This document shows, piece by piece, positions 1-5,410 of a stretch of DNA of 8,516 nucleotides. The stretch's first letter is position 1; each line of letters begins with the position of its first letter. A program made the position numbers and the translations under genes. The DNA lies in assembly GCA_002763155.1 (NCBI GenBank), contig PFCU01000027.1:1444-9959 (forward strand). Reading direction: 5' to 3'. Under the pieces are notes generated by a model. It worked only from the letters and a program-made list of their open reading frames with translations. It did no database searches and was not told the origin of the DNA. The DNA is from Candidatus Pacearchaeota archaeon CG10_big_fil_rev_8_21_14_0_10_30_48 (lineage in GTDB: Archaea; Nanobdellota; Nanobdellia; Pacearchaeales; GW2011-AR1).

Positions 1-254
1 TAGAAGAACACATTCCTCAATGGAATGTCATAGAACTTCAAAAATTAGAAAGGGACTTTGAATTTGAAAATTTTCAAAAAGCGATTGATTTTATAAATGA
101 AATAGCACAAATCGCCAACTATGAAAATCATCATCCTGAAATCAAGCTTCATGGCTGGAATAAAATTAAAGTAACTTTAACCACACACAAAGTTTCAGGT
201 TTAACAAAAAATGACTTCATCCTTGCTGCAAAAATAAACGAATTAGAAGATTAA
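1..254 (+). CDS. pterin-4a-carbinolamine dehydratase, 3' part
   Basis: The last 83 codons of a gene whose start lies left of the window are open from base 3 to a TAA at 252-254. The family dehydrates 4a-hydroxy-tetrahydropterin, recycling the pterin cofactor in the cytoplasm; in animals it is also called DCoH. The visible part carries the family signature: an HHP triplet at fragment residues 43-45, a Trp at 52, LTTH at 59-62, then SGLT-xx-DF followed by an A-rich helix and the C-terminus. The usual GGLT is SGLT here. Family members are about 95-110 aa, so only a short N-terminus is missing. It points rightward, 60 nt before the C39-like gene. No aromatic amino acid hydroxylase is visible nearby, so its physiological partner is unknown. 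A role in archaeal pterin/folate chemistry is inference; family assignment is strong. Confidence 0.88.
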   Translation, partial: EEHIPQWNVIELQKLERDFEFENFQKAIDFINEIAQIANYENHHPEIKLHGWNKIKVTLTTHKVSGLTKNDFILAAKINELED

Positions 255-284
255 ATTCAACAATCAATTCTCTAAGACAATCAA

Positions 285-293
285 TTTTAAATA
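285..293 (+). promoter_or_regulatory. TATA-like box of the C39-like gene
   Basis: The A/T-only element TTTTAAATA is centred 26 nt before the ATG at 315. This spacing predicts a leaderless transcript starting at or next to the ATG. There is no Shine-Dalgarno sequence before the start. Confidence 0.55.
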
Positions 294-314
294 GAAAACT
301 AATTCAATATTTTT

Positions 315-818
315 ATGTCTTTAAAATATGAATCAATATTCTCTCAAAAACAAAAAGATTGGTGTTTACCAGCTTGCTTACAAACAATTCTCTATAAAAA
401 AGAAATAGAAACAACTCAAGAAGATATATCAAAGAAATTTACAAGAAATAAAATACTTGGTGTTGACTTCAATTTAGAAACGCTCAATTCATTCTTAAAA
501 CCTCATTCACTAACCTCAAATTTTTATAATCCTTTCATGGAACAAATAGAATTAGATCTTTTCTTAAGAGAGGATTCAACCAATAATGATGACATTCTTC
601 TAGCATATAATTTTCAACAAATAAATTCAATCCCAAAAGAAGCGTCAAAACACACTTCACTCATTATAGAATATAATCCTAGAAAAGAAACTACTTGGAT
701 ATGGGAACCAGAATCAAATCAAATACTAAGTTTATCATTAAAACAAGTATTAATGTCAATTAGACCTGCAGAAGATAAAGATTATGGATTCTATACAATT
801 ACTCCAACTAAAATTTAA
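315..818 (+). CDS. C39/papain-like cysteine peptidase-fold protein
   Basis: A 167-aa protein with features of C39-like cysteine peptidases. Gln11 lies six residues before Cys17 in the segment QKQKDWCLPAC, matching the Q-x4-D-C spacing of C39 enzymes. The expected catalytic His is His113 in KHTSLIIEYNP, followed after a short loop by a WEPE segment (130-133) where the family usually has Asp-Pro. The usual DCG is WCL here and the third catalytic position appears to be Glu131, so activity is not assured. There is no signal peptide, membrane segment or ABC transporter domain, so it should act in the cytoplasm and is not a bacteriocin exporter. The TATA spacing supports the ATG at 315. It ends 9 nt from the convergent thyA stop. 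Substrate unknown; the fold call rests on the Q/C/H spacing. Confidence 0.6.
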   Translation: MSLKYESIFSQKQKDWCLPACLQTILYKKEIETTQEDISKKFTRNKILGVDFNLETLNSFLKPHSLTSNFYNPFMEQIELDLFLREDSTNNDDILLAYNFQQINSIPKEASKHTSLIIEYNPRKETTWIWEPESNQILSLSLKQVLMSIRPAEDKDYGFYTITPTKI

Positions 819-827
819 CAAACTAAT

Positions 828-1922
828 TTAAACAGCCATTGCTCGTTTAATCGTCGGATCTGAATTATATTCTGTAAGAACAAAATCATCAATAGTCAAT
901 TTATCAAAAGGTTTATCTGCAATTTCTAATCTCGGTAATTTTTTTGGAGTTCTAGCTAACTGCTCAAGAATTGCAGTAACATGATCTTGATCTTTAGTTT
1001 CAAGTCTCTCAGCAGGAAGCACTTCCTCTAACCATTTAGAAATATCTTCATAATCTTCAGAATTTCTAGTCTTCAAAACCAGCTTTTTCAATAAAGAAAG
1101 ATTCTCTCTATACCATTCAGTTCTCTCTCCATCTCCGGTATAAAAATGCGAATCTCCAAAAGTATGAATAAACGTTTTTGGAGTAAGACCTGCTTGCTGT
1201 GCAATTAATTGTGTAAACATTGCATAACTCGCAATATTAAATGGTACCCCTAAAAACATATCGCAACTTCGCTGGTAAAGTTGCATCTCCATCTCTCCTT
1301 CCTCATTAGCAGTTGCTTGATACATAACATGACAAGGTGGCAAAGCCATATTATCAACCTCTCCAGGATTCCAAGCTGTAACAATATGTTTTTTACCAGT
1401 CGGTTTCTTAGAAAGACCCTTAATTAATTTAGCTAACTGATCAATCTCCTCAACCTCTCCATTATCTCCAATAATTTTCCAATGTCTCCACTGACTCCCA
1501 TAAACAGGCCCTAAATCTCCCCAACGACTAGCAAACTCATCATCTTCTTTTATTGCTTGAATATAATCTTTCTTTCCTTTTTGCCATGAATCAGAATATC
1601 TTTCTAAAGCACTCTCAGGAACAATTCTTTCTCTATGTAAATTTTCCAAATTATGATCAAAAGCATTATCATCCCAAATATGAACATTATTATTAGCAAG
1701 ATATTTTATATTACTCTCTCCACTCATAAACCAAATTAACTCATGAGCAACAGCCTTAAACGGCATTTTCTTTGTAGTCAATAAAGGAAACCCTTTTTGT
1801 AAATCATATTCGTTCTGATATCCAAATAAAGAAATCAATCCCATCTTCTTACTCCCACCTTTAAAATTAGACCTAGGAGAAGTTAAAATCTCCCTTGAAT
1901 GATCAAGATATTGTTGTACCAT
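828..1922 (-). CDS. thyA: thymidylate synthase (ThyA type) with two insertions
   Basis: This enzyme methylates dUMP to dTMP using methylene-tetrahydrofolate. The core is clear: HELIWF with Glu61, the catalytic Cys197 in ALPPC, RSCD at 218-221 with the dUMP-binding Arg218, Ser219 and Asp221, GVPFN ending at Asn229, and GDSHFY with His259 and Tyr261. The C-terminus ends in Val after IKRAMA, like the closing tail of the family. At 364 aa it is about 100 residues longer than E. coli ThyA. One extra segment lies between about 88 and 135, where Lactobacillus casei ThyA also has an insertion. A second lies between about 262 and 325, before the LPRLEI strand. The RR pair that binds dUMP phosphate from the partner subunit (E. 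coli 126-127) reads Lys177-Lys178 here. The start overlaps the dcd stop by one base, suggesting coupled translation. It has no promoter of its own visible. Confidence 0.95.
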   Translation of the reverse strand: MVQQYLDHSREILTSPRSNFKGGSKKMGLISLFGYQNEYDLQKGFPLLTTKKMPFKAVAHELIWFMSGESNIKYLANNNVHIWDDNAFDHNLENLHRERIVPESALERYSDSWQKGKKDYIQAIKEDDEFASRWGDLGPVYGSQWRHWKIIGDNGEVEEIDQLAKLIKGLSKKPTGKKHIVTAWNPGEVDNMALPPCHVMYQATANEEGEMEMQLYQRSCDMFLGVPFNIASYAMFTQLIAQQAGLTPKTFIHTFGDSHFYTGDGERTEWYRENLSLLKKLVLKTRNSEDYEDISKWLEEVLPAERLETKDQDHVTAILEQLARTPKKLPRLEIADKPFDKLTIDDFVLTEYNSDPTIKRAMAV

Positions 1923-2440
1923 TAAACTTGAGCCCCCATCTGTCCCTGATACCTTCCCCTATAAACCTTTTCAGCAGGAGAAAACAAAATATGAAATTCA
2001 ATTTGACATATCGGCTTCCCAGCAACTAATTTTATAGGTAAATCATTAGCATTATATAATTCTAAAGTAATCTCTCCATTAAATCCTGGTCCAATATGTC
2101 CCGCGTTTTGTGTAAAAAGACCTTTCCTACCAATACTACTCTTCCCATCAACTCTTGCAGATAAATAATTAGGTAAACCTAAAGTTTCAAGCGTTGTTCC
2201 CAAAATAAAATGTTTAGGAAGAATCACAATCTCATTTTTCTTAACTTCATGATAATCTATCTTATTATCTAAAGTAATCATCCCATGATATTCATCAGCA
2301 CTATCATAATTAGGTATCCGAAAAGAATTTCCAAGTCGAAAATCAACAGTCGCTGATTGAACATTTTCAACATCATAAGGAGTAATAATTATCTTCCCCT
2401 CAGCTACATGTTTTTTTATATCACTATCAGCTAATATCAT
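1922..2440 (-). CDS. dcd: dCTP deaminase family protein (possibly bifunctional with dUTPase)
   Basis: A 172-aa member of the dCTP deaminase/dUTPase superfamily, which forms cytoplasmic trimers and deaminates dCTP to dUTP (or directly to dUMP in bifunctional forms). It starts MILADSDI as family members do. It has GKSS at 99-102 followed by Arg105, the strand ITLEL with the putative catalytic Glu127, GKPICQ at 141-146, and a YQGQ tail at 164-167 that closes over the nucleotide. GKSS instead of GRSS, together with the short C-terminus, resembles actinobacterial bifunctional enzymes. The Asp normally found in the IDPGF motif is Gly117 here, so the dUTPase side activity is uncertain. It is upstream of thyA with a one-base stop/start overlap, forming a dTMP-supply operon. 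The gene starts 46 nt after the HTH gene's stop. Confidence 0.92.
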   Translation of the reverse strand: MILADSDIKKHVAEGKIIITPYDVENVQSATVDFRLGNSFRIPNYDSADEYHGMITLDNKIDYHEVKKNEIVILPKHFILGTTLETLGLPNYLSARVDGKSSIGRKGLFTQNAGHIGPGFNGEITLELYNANDLPIKLVAGKPICQIEFHILFSPAEKVYRGRYQGQMGAQV

Positions 2441-2460
2441 AAAAAAGAATAGTTCAATCC

Positions 2461-2470
2461 CCTTAAAAGT
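2461..2470 (-). promoter_or_regulatory. possible TATA box of dcd-thyA
   Basis: On the minus strand this reads ACTTTTAAGG, centred about 25 nt before the dcd ATG. It would allow dcd-thyA to be transcribed separately from the HTH gene. A second A/T element (ATAAATA) lies a few bases further upstream, so the exact box is uncertain. Confidence 0.38.
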
Positions 2471-2486
2471 ATTTATGTCATCTAAC

Positions 2487-2852
2487 CTATTTATTCATAC
2501 AGATATCACATTTCTTTCCTATTGAAGGATCTTGTTTTCTATGTAACTCGCACAAAGATTCACTTCCCCTCAGATTTAAAGAAAGTTCAAAAATATATTT
2601 TTTAGCGTTTTTTTCGTCGTCAAAAATCTTCTTAGCTGTCTCTTTAATTTGTTTCAATTCTTTTCCATTAAATTTCAAATCATTCGCCCGTTTCAATTTA
2701 ATATACTGACTCACTGCAGAATCTGTAATTCCCAACAACTCCGAAACTCTCTTTTGACTTAGTTTATAATCTTTAACCAAAATTTTAGAAATTTCTCTAC
2801 GAATTGCAGGAATAAGATACCAAACTTCAACTTCTTGAGGCATAAGTTTCAT
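2487..2852 (-). CDS. archaeal HTH transcriptional regulator (COG2522-like) with Cys/His tail
   Basis: A 121-aa DNA-binding protein of the archaeal Cro/XRE-like type. It opens with MPQEVEVWYLIPAIRREIS, typical of the archaeal group I know as COG2522. A helix-turn-helix follows at about 31-55, with LSQ at the start, LLGITDSAVSQY across the turn and recognition helix, and a KR pair after it. The C-terminal tail has Cys101, His104, Cys115 and Cys118 in a C-x2-H-x10-C-x2-C arrangement that could bind zinc; this is inference. A TATA-like element 25 nt upstream favours the ATG at 2852 over the ATG three codons downstream. It lies just upstream of dcd-thyA on the same strand and could regulate them or be cotranscribed with them. 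Regulon unknown. Confidence 0.82.
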   Translation of the reverse strand: MKLMPQEVEVWYLIPAIRREISKILVKDYKLSQKRVSELLGITDSAVSQYIKLKRANDLKFNGKELKQIKETAKKIFDDEKNAKKYIFELSLNLRGSESLCELHRKQDPSIGKKCDICMNK

Positions 2853-2873
2853 TTTGAAAAGAATATGGGAAGG

Positions 2874-2880
2874 TATTTAA
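2874..2880 (-). promoter_or_regulatory. TATA-like box of the HTH regulator gene
   Basis: On the minus strand the element reads TTAAATA, centred 25 nt before the ATG at 2852, which fits a leaderless start there. Confidence 0.5.
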
Positions 2881-2904
2881 GGTTTTTGAGAAATTAAATA
2901 AAAT

Positions 2905-3033
2905 TTAATCCTCCCATAAATACTTATTCCAAACTTCATCATCTTTTTTGTTATCCCAAATCTTATTCATAGATTTATCTGCTAAAATCATCCACCTAAT
3001 TTTTTCTTTCTTATTTCTATCTAATTTATCCAT
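2905..3033 (-). CDS. small antitoxin-like protein, orphan (42 aa)
   Basis: ATG at 3031-3033 on the minus strand opens 42 codons ending in TAA at 2905-2907. The protein is basic at the N-terminus and contains MILADKSMNKIWDNKKDDEV at 15-34 followed by WNKYL. This pattern, a helix ending LA-x-K-S followed by IWDN-x-x-DD-x-VW, is typical of the C-terminal toxin-binding tail of antitoxins encoded with PIN-domain or similar toxins. The usual N-terminal DNA-binding domain is absent, and an in-frame TAA eight codons upstream prevents extension. No toxin gene adjoins it: the neighbours are the HTH regulator and the divergent oxidoreductase. It may be a stand-alone mini-antitoxin or the remnant of a lost pair. 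A TATA-like box 23 nt upstream supports expression. I infer the family from the motif alone. Confidence 0.55.
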   Translation of the reverse strand: MDKLDRNKKEKIRWMILADKSMNKIWDNKKDDEVWNKYLWED

Positions 3034-3051
3034 AATAAGATGTCTAATATA

Positions 3052-3060
3052 ATCTTATAG
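3052..3060 (-). promoter_or_regulatory. possible TATA box of the antitoxin-like ORF
   Basis: The minus strand reads CTATAAGAT, centred about 23 nt before the ATG at 3033. The spacing is slightly short but still fits leaderless initiation. Confidence 0.38.
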
Positions 3061-3107
3061 GATTATTCATTTATTAATTTATCGCGCACTCCTCCATCTT
3101 AACTTAA

Positions 3108-3116
3108 TTTTATAAA
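3108..3116 (+). promoter_or_regulatory. TATA-like box of the oxidoreductase gene
   Basis: TTTTATAAA is centred 26 nt before the ATG at 3138, predicting a leaderless mRNA. It lies in the intergenic region shared with the divergent small antitoxin-like ORF. Confidence 0.55.
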
Positions 3117-3137
3117 CTTCCCATTATTTACTCAAAT

Positions 3138-3797
3138 ATGAAACCACAAAAATTCAAAACAAAAATTATTAAAAATGATTATTTAGCAGAAGATGTAAAA
3201 CATCTTGTCTTGAAAAAACCAAAAGACTTTGACTTCGTCGCAGGACAATACCTCTCAATAATTCTAGATAACCAAGAAAGAAAAATCCGAAGAGCTTATT
3301 CAATCGCATCATCTCCAAAAAACAAAAACTTAGAATTCTGCATAAAAATAATTCCGCATGGTTTAGCAACCCCGTTAATTAAACATTTAACTCCTAAACA
3401 AGAAATAGAAATCCTCGGCCCAATGGGAGATTTTACTCTTGAGTCAAAAGATAAAAATTTAATTCTCATTTCAACCGGAACAGGCGTCGGACCATTTAGA
3501 AGTATAATAAATGATTTACTCGAAAATGGCTTCAATAAAAAAATAAGTTTAATTGCCGGATATAGAAAAAATATTTTATATGATGAAGAATTTAAAAAAT
3601 TAGCGAAAAAATACCCTAACTTTAGTTATAATCTAGCAATATCTTCTCAAGGAAAAAGAGTGCAAAATCTCTTAGTCGTCGATAAAAAAGCAGATTATTA
3701 CCTCTGCGGTTTATCTCCAATGATAAACTCTGCAAGGGCAATTTTAACAAAAAAAGGCGTTCCAATGAAAAATATTTTTAGTGAAAAATATGATTAA
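3138..3797 (+). CDS. FAD/NAD(P)-binding oxidoreductase, ferredoxin-NADP reductase family
   Basis: A 219-aa soluble flavoprotein that would move electrons between NAD(P)H and a ferredoxin or similar carrier. The N-terminal FAD barrel has FVAGQYLS at 33-40, the flavin-binding RAYSIASS at 52-59, a GLAT turn at 75-78 where the family often has Gly-x-x-Ser, and GPMGDF at 94-99. The NAD(P) domain has STGTGVGPFRSII at 112-124, then GYRKNILYDEEF, YLCG at 188-191 and a C-terminal Glu216 near the end. No 2Fe-2S domain is fused, so it relies on a separate redox partner. It is compact, about 10-30 residues shorter than many homologues, mainly between the mid NAD-domain strands. The TATA spacing supports the start. 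No redox partner gene is adjacent; hicB follows after 45 nt. Specific acceptor unknown. Confidence 0.87.
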   Translation: MKPQKFKTKIIKNDYLAEDVKHLVLKKPKDFDFVAGQYLSIILDNQERKIRRAYSIASSPKNKNLEFCIKIIPHGLATPLIKHLTPKQEIEILGPMGDFTLESKDKNLILISTGTGVGPFRSIINDLLENGFNKKISLIAGYRKNILYDEEFKKLAKKYPNFSYNLAISSQGKRVQNLLVVDKKADYYLCGLSPMINSARAILTKKGVPMKNIFSEKYD

Positions 3798-3812
3798 AAT
3801 AAAAACAGATAA

Positions 3813-3820
3813 TTATTTAA
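3813..3820 (+). promoter_or_regulatory. TATA-like box of hicBA
   Basis: TTATTTAA is centred about 26 nt before the first ATG of hicB (3843), favouring that start over the in-frame ATG five codons downstream. Antitoxins of this type often autoregulate, but no operator repeat is evident. Confidence 0.5.
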
Positions 3821-3842
3821 GCCTCTTGTTATTAAGTAAATA

Positions 3843-4079
3843 ATGGAAAAACAAATAATGAATTTTGATGTGATAATAGAACAAGATGAAGATGGAATTT
3901 ACGTAGCAAGAGTTCCAGAAATCGAAGGATGTTACACTCAAGGAAAAACATTGCAAGAAGTTTTAGAAAGAATTAAAGAAGCGATTGAAGTATGTTTAGA
4001 ATCAGATAAAGAGGAAATAAACTTAATGAAATTTGTAGGAATACAAAGAATTCAAGTTGAAAAACCTCGATTAAGTTAA
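3843..4079 (+). CDS. hicB: HicB family antitoxin (short form)
   Basis: A 78-aa partner and presumed neutraliser of the HicA RNase encoded next. It shows the HicB core: a first strand FDVIIEQDEDG (8-18), YVARVPEIEGCYTQGKTLQE at 20-39, and a helix with ERIKEAIEVCLES (42-54). These form the partially degraded RNase-H-like fold typical of the family. The C-terminal ribbon-helix-helix or HTH domain of longer HicB proteins is missing, so this is a minimal antitoxin that may not repress its own promoter by itself. One base separates its TAA from the hicA ATG, so the two are surely cotranscribed and probably translationally coupled. Confidence 0.88.
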   Translation: MEKQIMNFDVIIEQDEDGIYVARVPEIEGCYTQGKTLQEVLERIKEAIEVCLESDKEEINLMKFVGIQRIQVEKPRLS

Positions 4080-4080
4080 A

Positions 4081-4314
4081 ATGCCTAAACTTATTACAAT
4101 TTCTGGAAAAGAAATGTGTAAAATTCTTGAAAAATTAGGTTTTGAAAAAACATATGGGAAAGGAAGTCATGTCAGATTCAGACATCCTGATGGAAGAAAA
4201 ACAGTTGTTCCAATTCATGGAAATGAAGATTTAGGAAAAGGACTTCTAAGAGAAATTTTAAGACAAATTAATTTAAGTAAAGAAAAATATGAAGAATTAA
4301 GAAAGAAAGGATAA
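4081..4314 (+). CDS. hicA: HicA family mRNA interferase toxin
   Basis: A 77-aa YcfA/HicA toxin, a small double-stranded-RNA-binding-fold RNase that cleaves translated mRNA when freed from HicB. It has the ISGKEMCKILEKLGF opening helix (7-21), the catalytic GSHVRFRHPDG strand with His30 (28-38), VPIHGNEDLGKGLLREILRQ (43-62) and LSKEKY at the end. Catalytic His30 and the loop that follows are intact, so the toxin should be functional. The gene order is antitoxin first, the reverse of E. coli hicAB but common elsewhere. Its TAA is followed 41 nt later by the sigma-like gene on the same strand. Confidence 0.9.
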   Translation: MPKLITISGKEMCKILEKLGFEKTYGKGSHVRFRHPDGRKTVVPIHGNEDLGKGLLREILRQINLSKEKYEELRKKG

Positions 4315-4323
4315 TTATAAGAA

Positions 4324-4333
4324 TATTTATTAA
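4324..4333 (+). promoter_or_regulatory. possible TATA box of the sigma-like gene
   Basis: TATTTATTAA is centred about 27-28 nt before the ATG at 4356. It lies in the 41-nt gap after hicA, so the sigma-like gene may have its own leaderless transcript or be read through from hicBA. Confidence 0.4.
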
Positions 4334-4355
4334 TAGTTAAAGATTCTATAAAATT

Positions 4356-5405
4356 ATGAATTCAGATAAAGATGTAAATGAATGGATTACTAATTTTGAA
4401 CCTTCAATTAAAAGAATTGCATATTGGTATCTAGGATTATGGCCAAAGGGATGGTCTTTCGATACTGAAGATTTGATTTCTGCAGGAAGAGAAGGTGTAT
4501 GGCAAGTTTATGAAAAACGTCCTGAAAAACTTGAATATGAAGCTTATGTCTGAGGTGCTATCAGGTTTGCTATCTTAAGAAGAGTGAGAGATTTATCTAA
4601 AGGATTACCAAAGAAATTACATTTGATAAGGCATATAAATGGAGATGTCCCATTAATAGATACACTTCCTGCATATGATTCTCATGCCGAAAGATTAGAA
4701 GGAATTGATGATCTTACTTATTATATTAAACAAGAATTTTCTTTAGAAGCAGCAGACAACCTTTTAAAGATTGTAGAAAAATGCGATGATGTTTTTGATT
4801 TAAACTTAGAACAACCTCCCCAAACTAATTTAAAAGAGAAAGTAAAATTTGTAACAACTATGGATTTAAGCGATCAAGATATGATTAATTATGGGTGTGT
4901 ATTAATGGGAGCATATAAAAGATTTCCAAAAGTGAAGGGTCAAATGGAGTTGGGCAAAAAATATATGAGATTTCTTATTTTAAATCATCTTGAAATGTCT
5001 CCTGAAGAATTTGCTCAAGAACCACATAAAACGAGGATATTTAAAAAATATGAATTAATGTCTTTTTTTAGTCAAAATTATGGTAGTTCTTTAGAACAAT
5101 TATTTAAAGATGTTTTTCCAGAAGTGGAACCATATAAGATAAAAGATGCTTTAAGATGGTCTGATGGTAGAGAAGGATTAATTAATGCAATGAATGCTAT
5201 TGATTTAGTTGTAAGAAAAACAAAAAAAAGCCCAAAACAAATTACTCAAATGGATTTTAGAAAAGAAGGATATGGGGGAATGTTAATACAAGTTTTTGGA
5301 GATTGTCCTCAATTAGCAATAGAATTTAGATATCCTGGAACTTACTTAGAATATAATGAAAAAGCTCAAAGTTTGTTAAAGAATTTGTTAGAGAATCACA
5401 CATAG
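4356..5405 (+). CDS. sigma-70 region-2-like protein with C-terminal repeats, interrupted by in-frame TGA
   Basis: One 350-codon frame runs from ATG 4356 to TAG 5403-5405, with a TGA as codon 66. Residues 15-90 resemble sigma-70 region 2: a helix IKRIAYWYLG, DTEDLISAGREGVWQVYEK (36-54), then YEAYV-[TGA]-GAIRFAILRRVRDL, which lines up with the YA-x-x-x-IRGAIL-x-x-LRDL helix of FliA/WhiG-type sigmas. The homology continues directly across the TGA, so the GTG at 4584 is not a convincing separate start. A linker with PLIDTLP follows, then two divergent copies of a helical module (about 202-262 and 276-333). Regions 3 and 4 of sigma factors are not recognised. The product could be a DNA-binding protein rather than a true sigma factor. 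It may be read through, recoded or newly pseudogenised; the intact downstream part argues that any damage is recent. Confidence 0.6.
4551..4553 (+). other. in-frame TGA within the sigma-like gene
   Basis: Codon 66 of the 4356 frame is TGA, preceded by GTC and followed by GGT. Ten downstream codons before the next possible start still encode region-2-like sequence (GAIRFAILRR). A single C-to-T change of CGA (Arg) or G-to-A change of TGG (Trp) would create it. Confidence 0.85.
4959..5141 (+). repeat. helical module, copy 1, in the sigma-like protein
   Basis: Residues about 202-262 show the pattern MSPEEF, then IFKKYELMSFFSQNYGSSLE, then FPEVEPY. It matches copy 2 in order: SP-x-x, an F-K/R-K turn, a hydrophobic helix with a Gly near its end, and an aromatic-Pro closing motif. 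It resembles a module of unknown function found repeated in archaeal and bacterial proteins; I do not name the family with certainty. Confidence 0.5.
5181..5354 (+). repeat. helical module, copy 2, in the sigma-like protein
   Basis: Residues about 276-333 contain KSPKQITQMDFRKEGYGGML, then FGDCPQLAIEF and RYPGTYLEY. The DF-x-x-x-G-x-GGML and YPG features are the most family-typical part. It is divergent from copy 1 at the sequence level, so the duplication is old. Confidence 0.52.
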
Positions 5406-5410
5406 TATGA

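Noticed and set aside
3083..3099. Slightly GC-richer patch with a GGAGG on the minus strand
   Set aside because: It resembles a Shine-Dalgarno motif, but only 7-8 codon frames follow it. It fits neither neighbouring gene's start, and nothing folds into a recognisable RNA.
3034..3137. A missing N-terminal DNA-binding domain for the small antitoxin-like ORF
   Set aside because: An in-frame TAA lies eight codons upstream of its ATG, and the remaining frames contain only very short ORFs. I see no remnant of an AbrB-like domain.
3169..3535. Two minus-strand open frames inside the oxidoreductase gene
   Set aside because: They lie wholly within a well-supported gene on the other strand, and their predicted proteins show no recognisable domain.
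4551..4553. Genome-wide reassignment of TGA to a sense codon
   Set aside because: Across all other genes here not one in-frame TGA occurs, and all the tryptophans I checked use TGG. A global code change would be expected to show more cases, so recoding, if real, is gene-specific.
4584..5405. A separate gene starting at GTG 4584
   Set aside because: The ten codons before it, back to the TGA, still encode sigma region-2-like sequence in the same frame. No promoter or ribosome-binding signal sits at 4584, so it is the rest of the gene starting at 4356.
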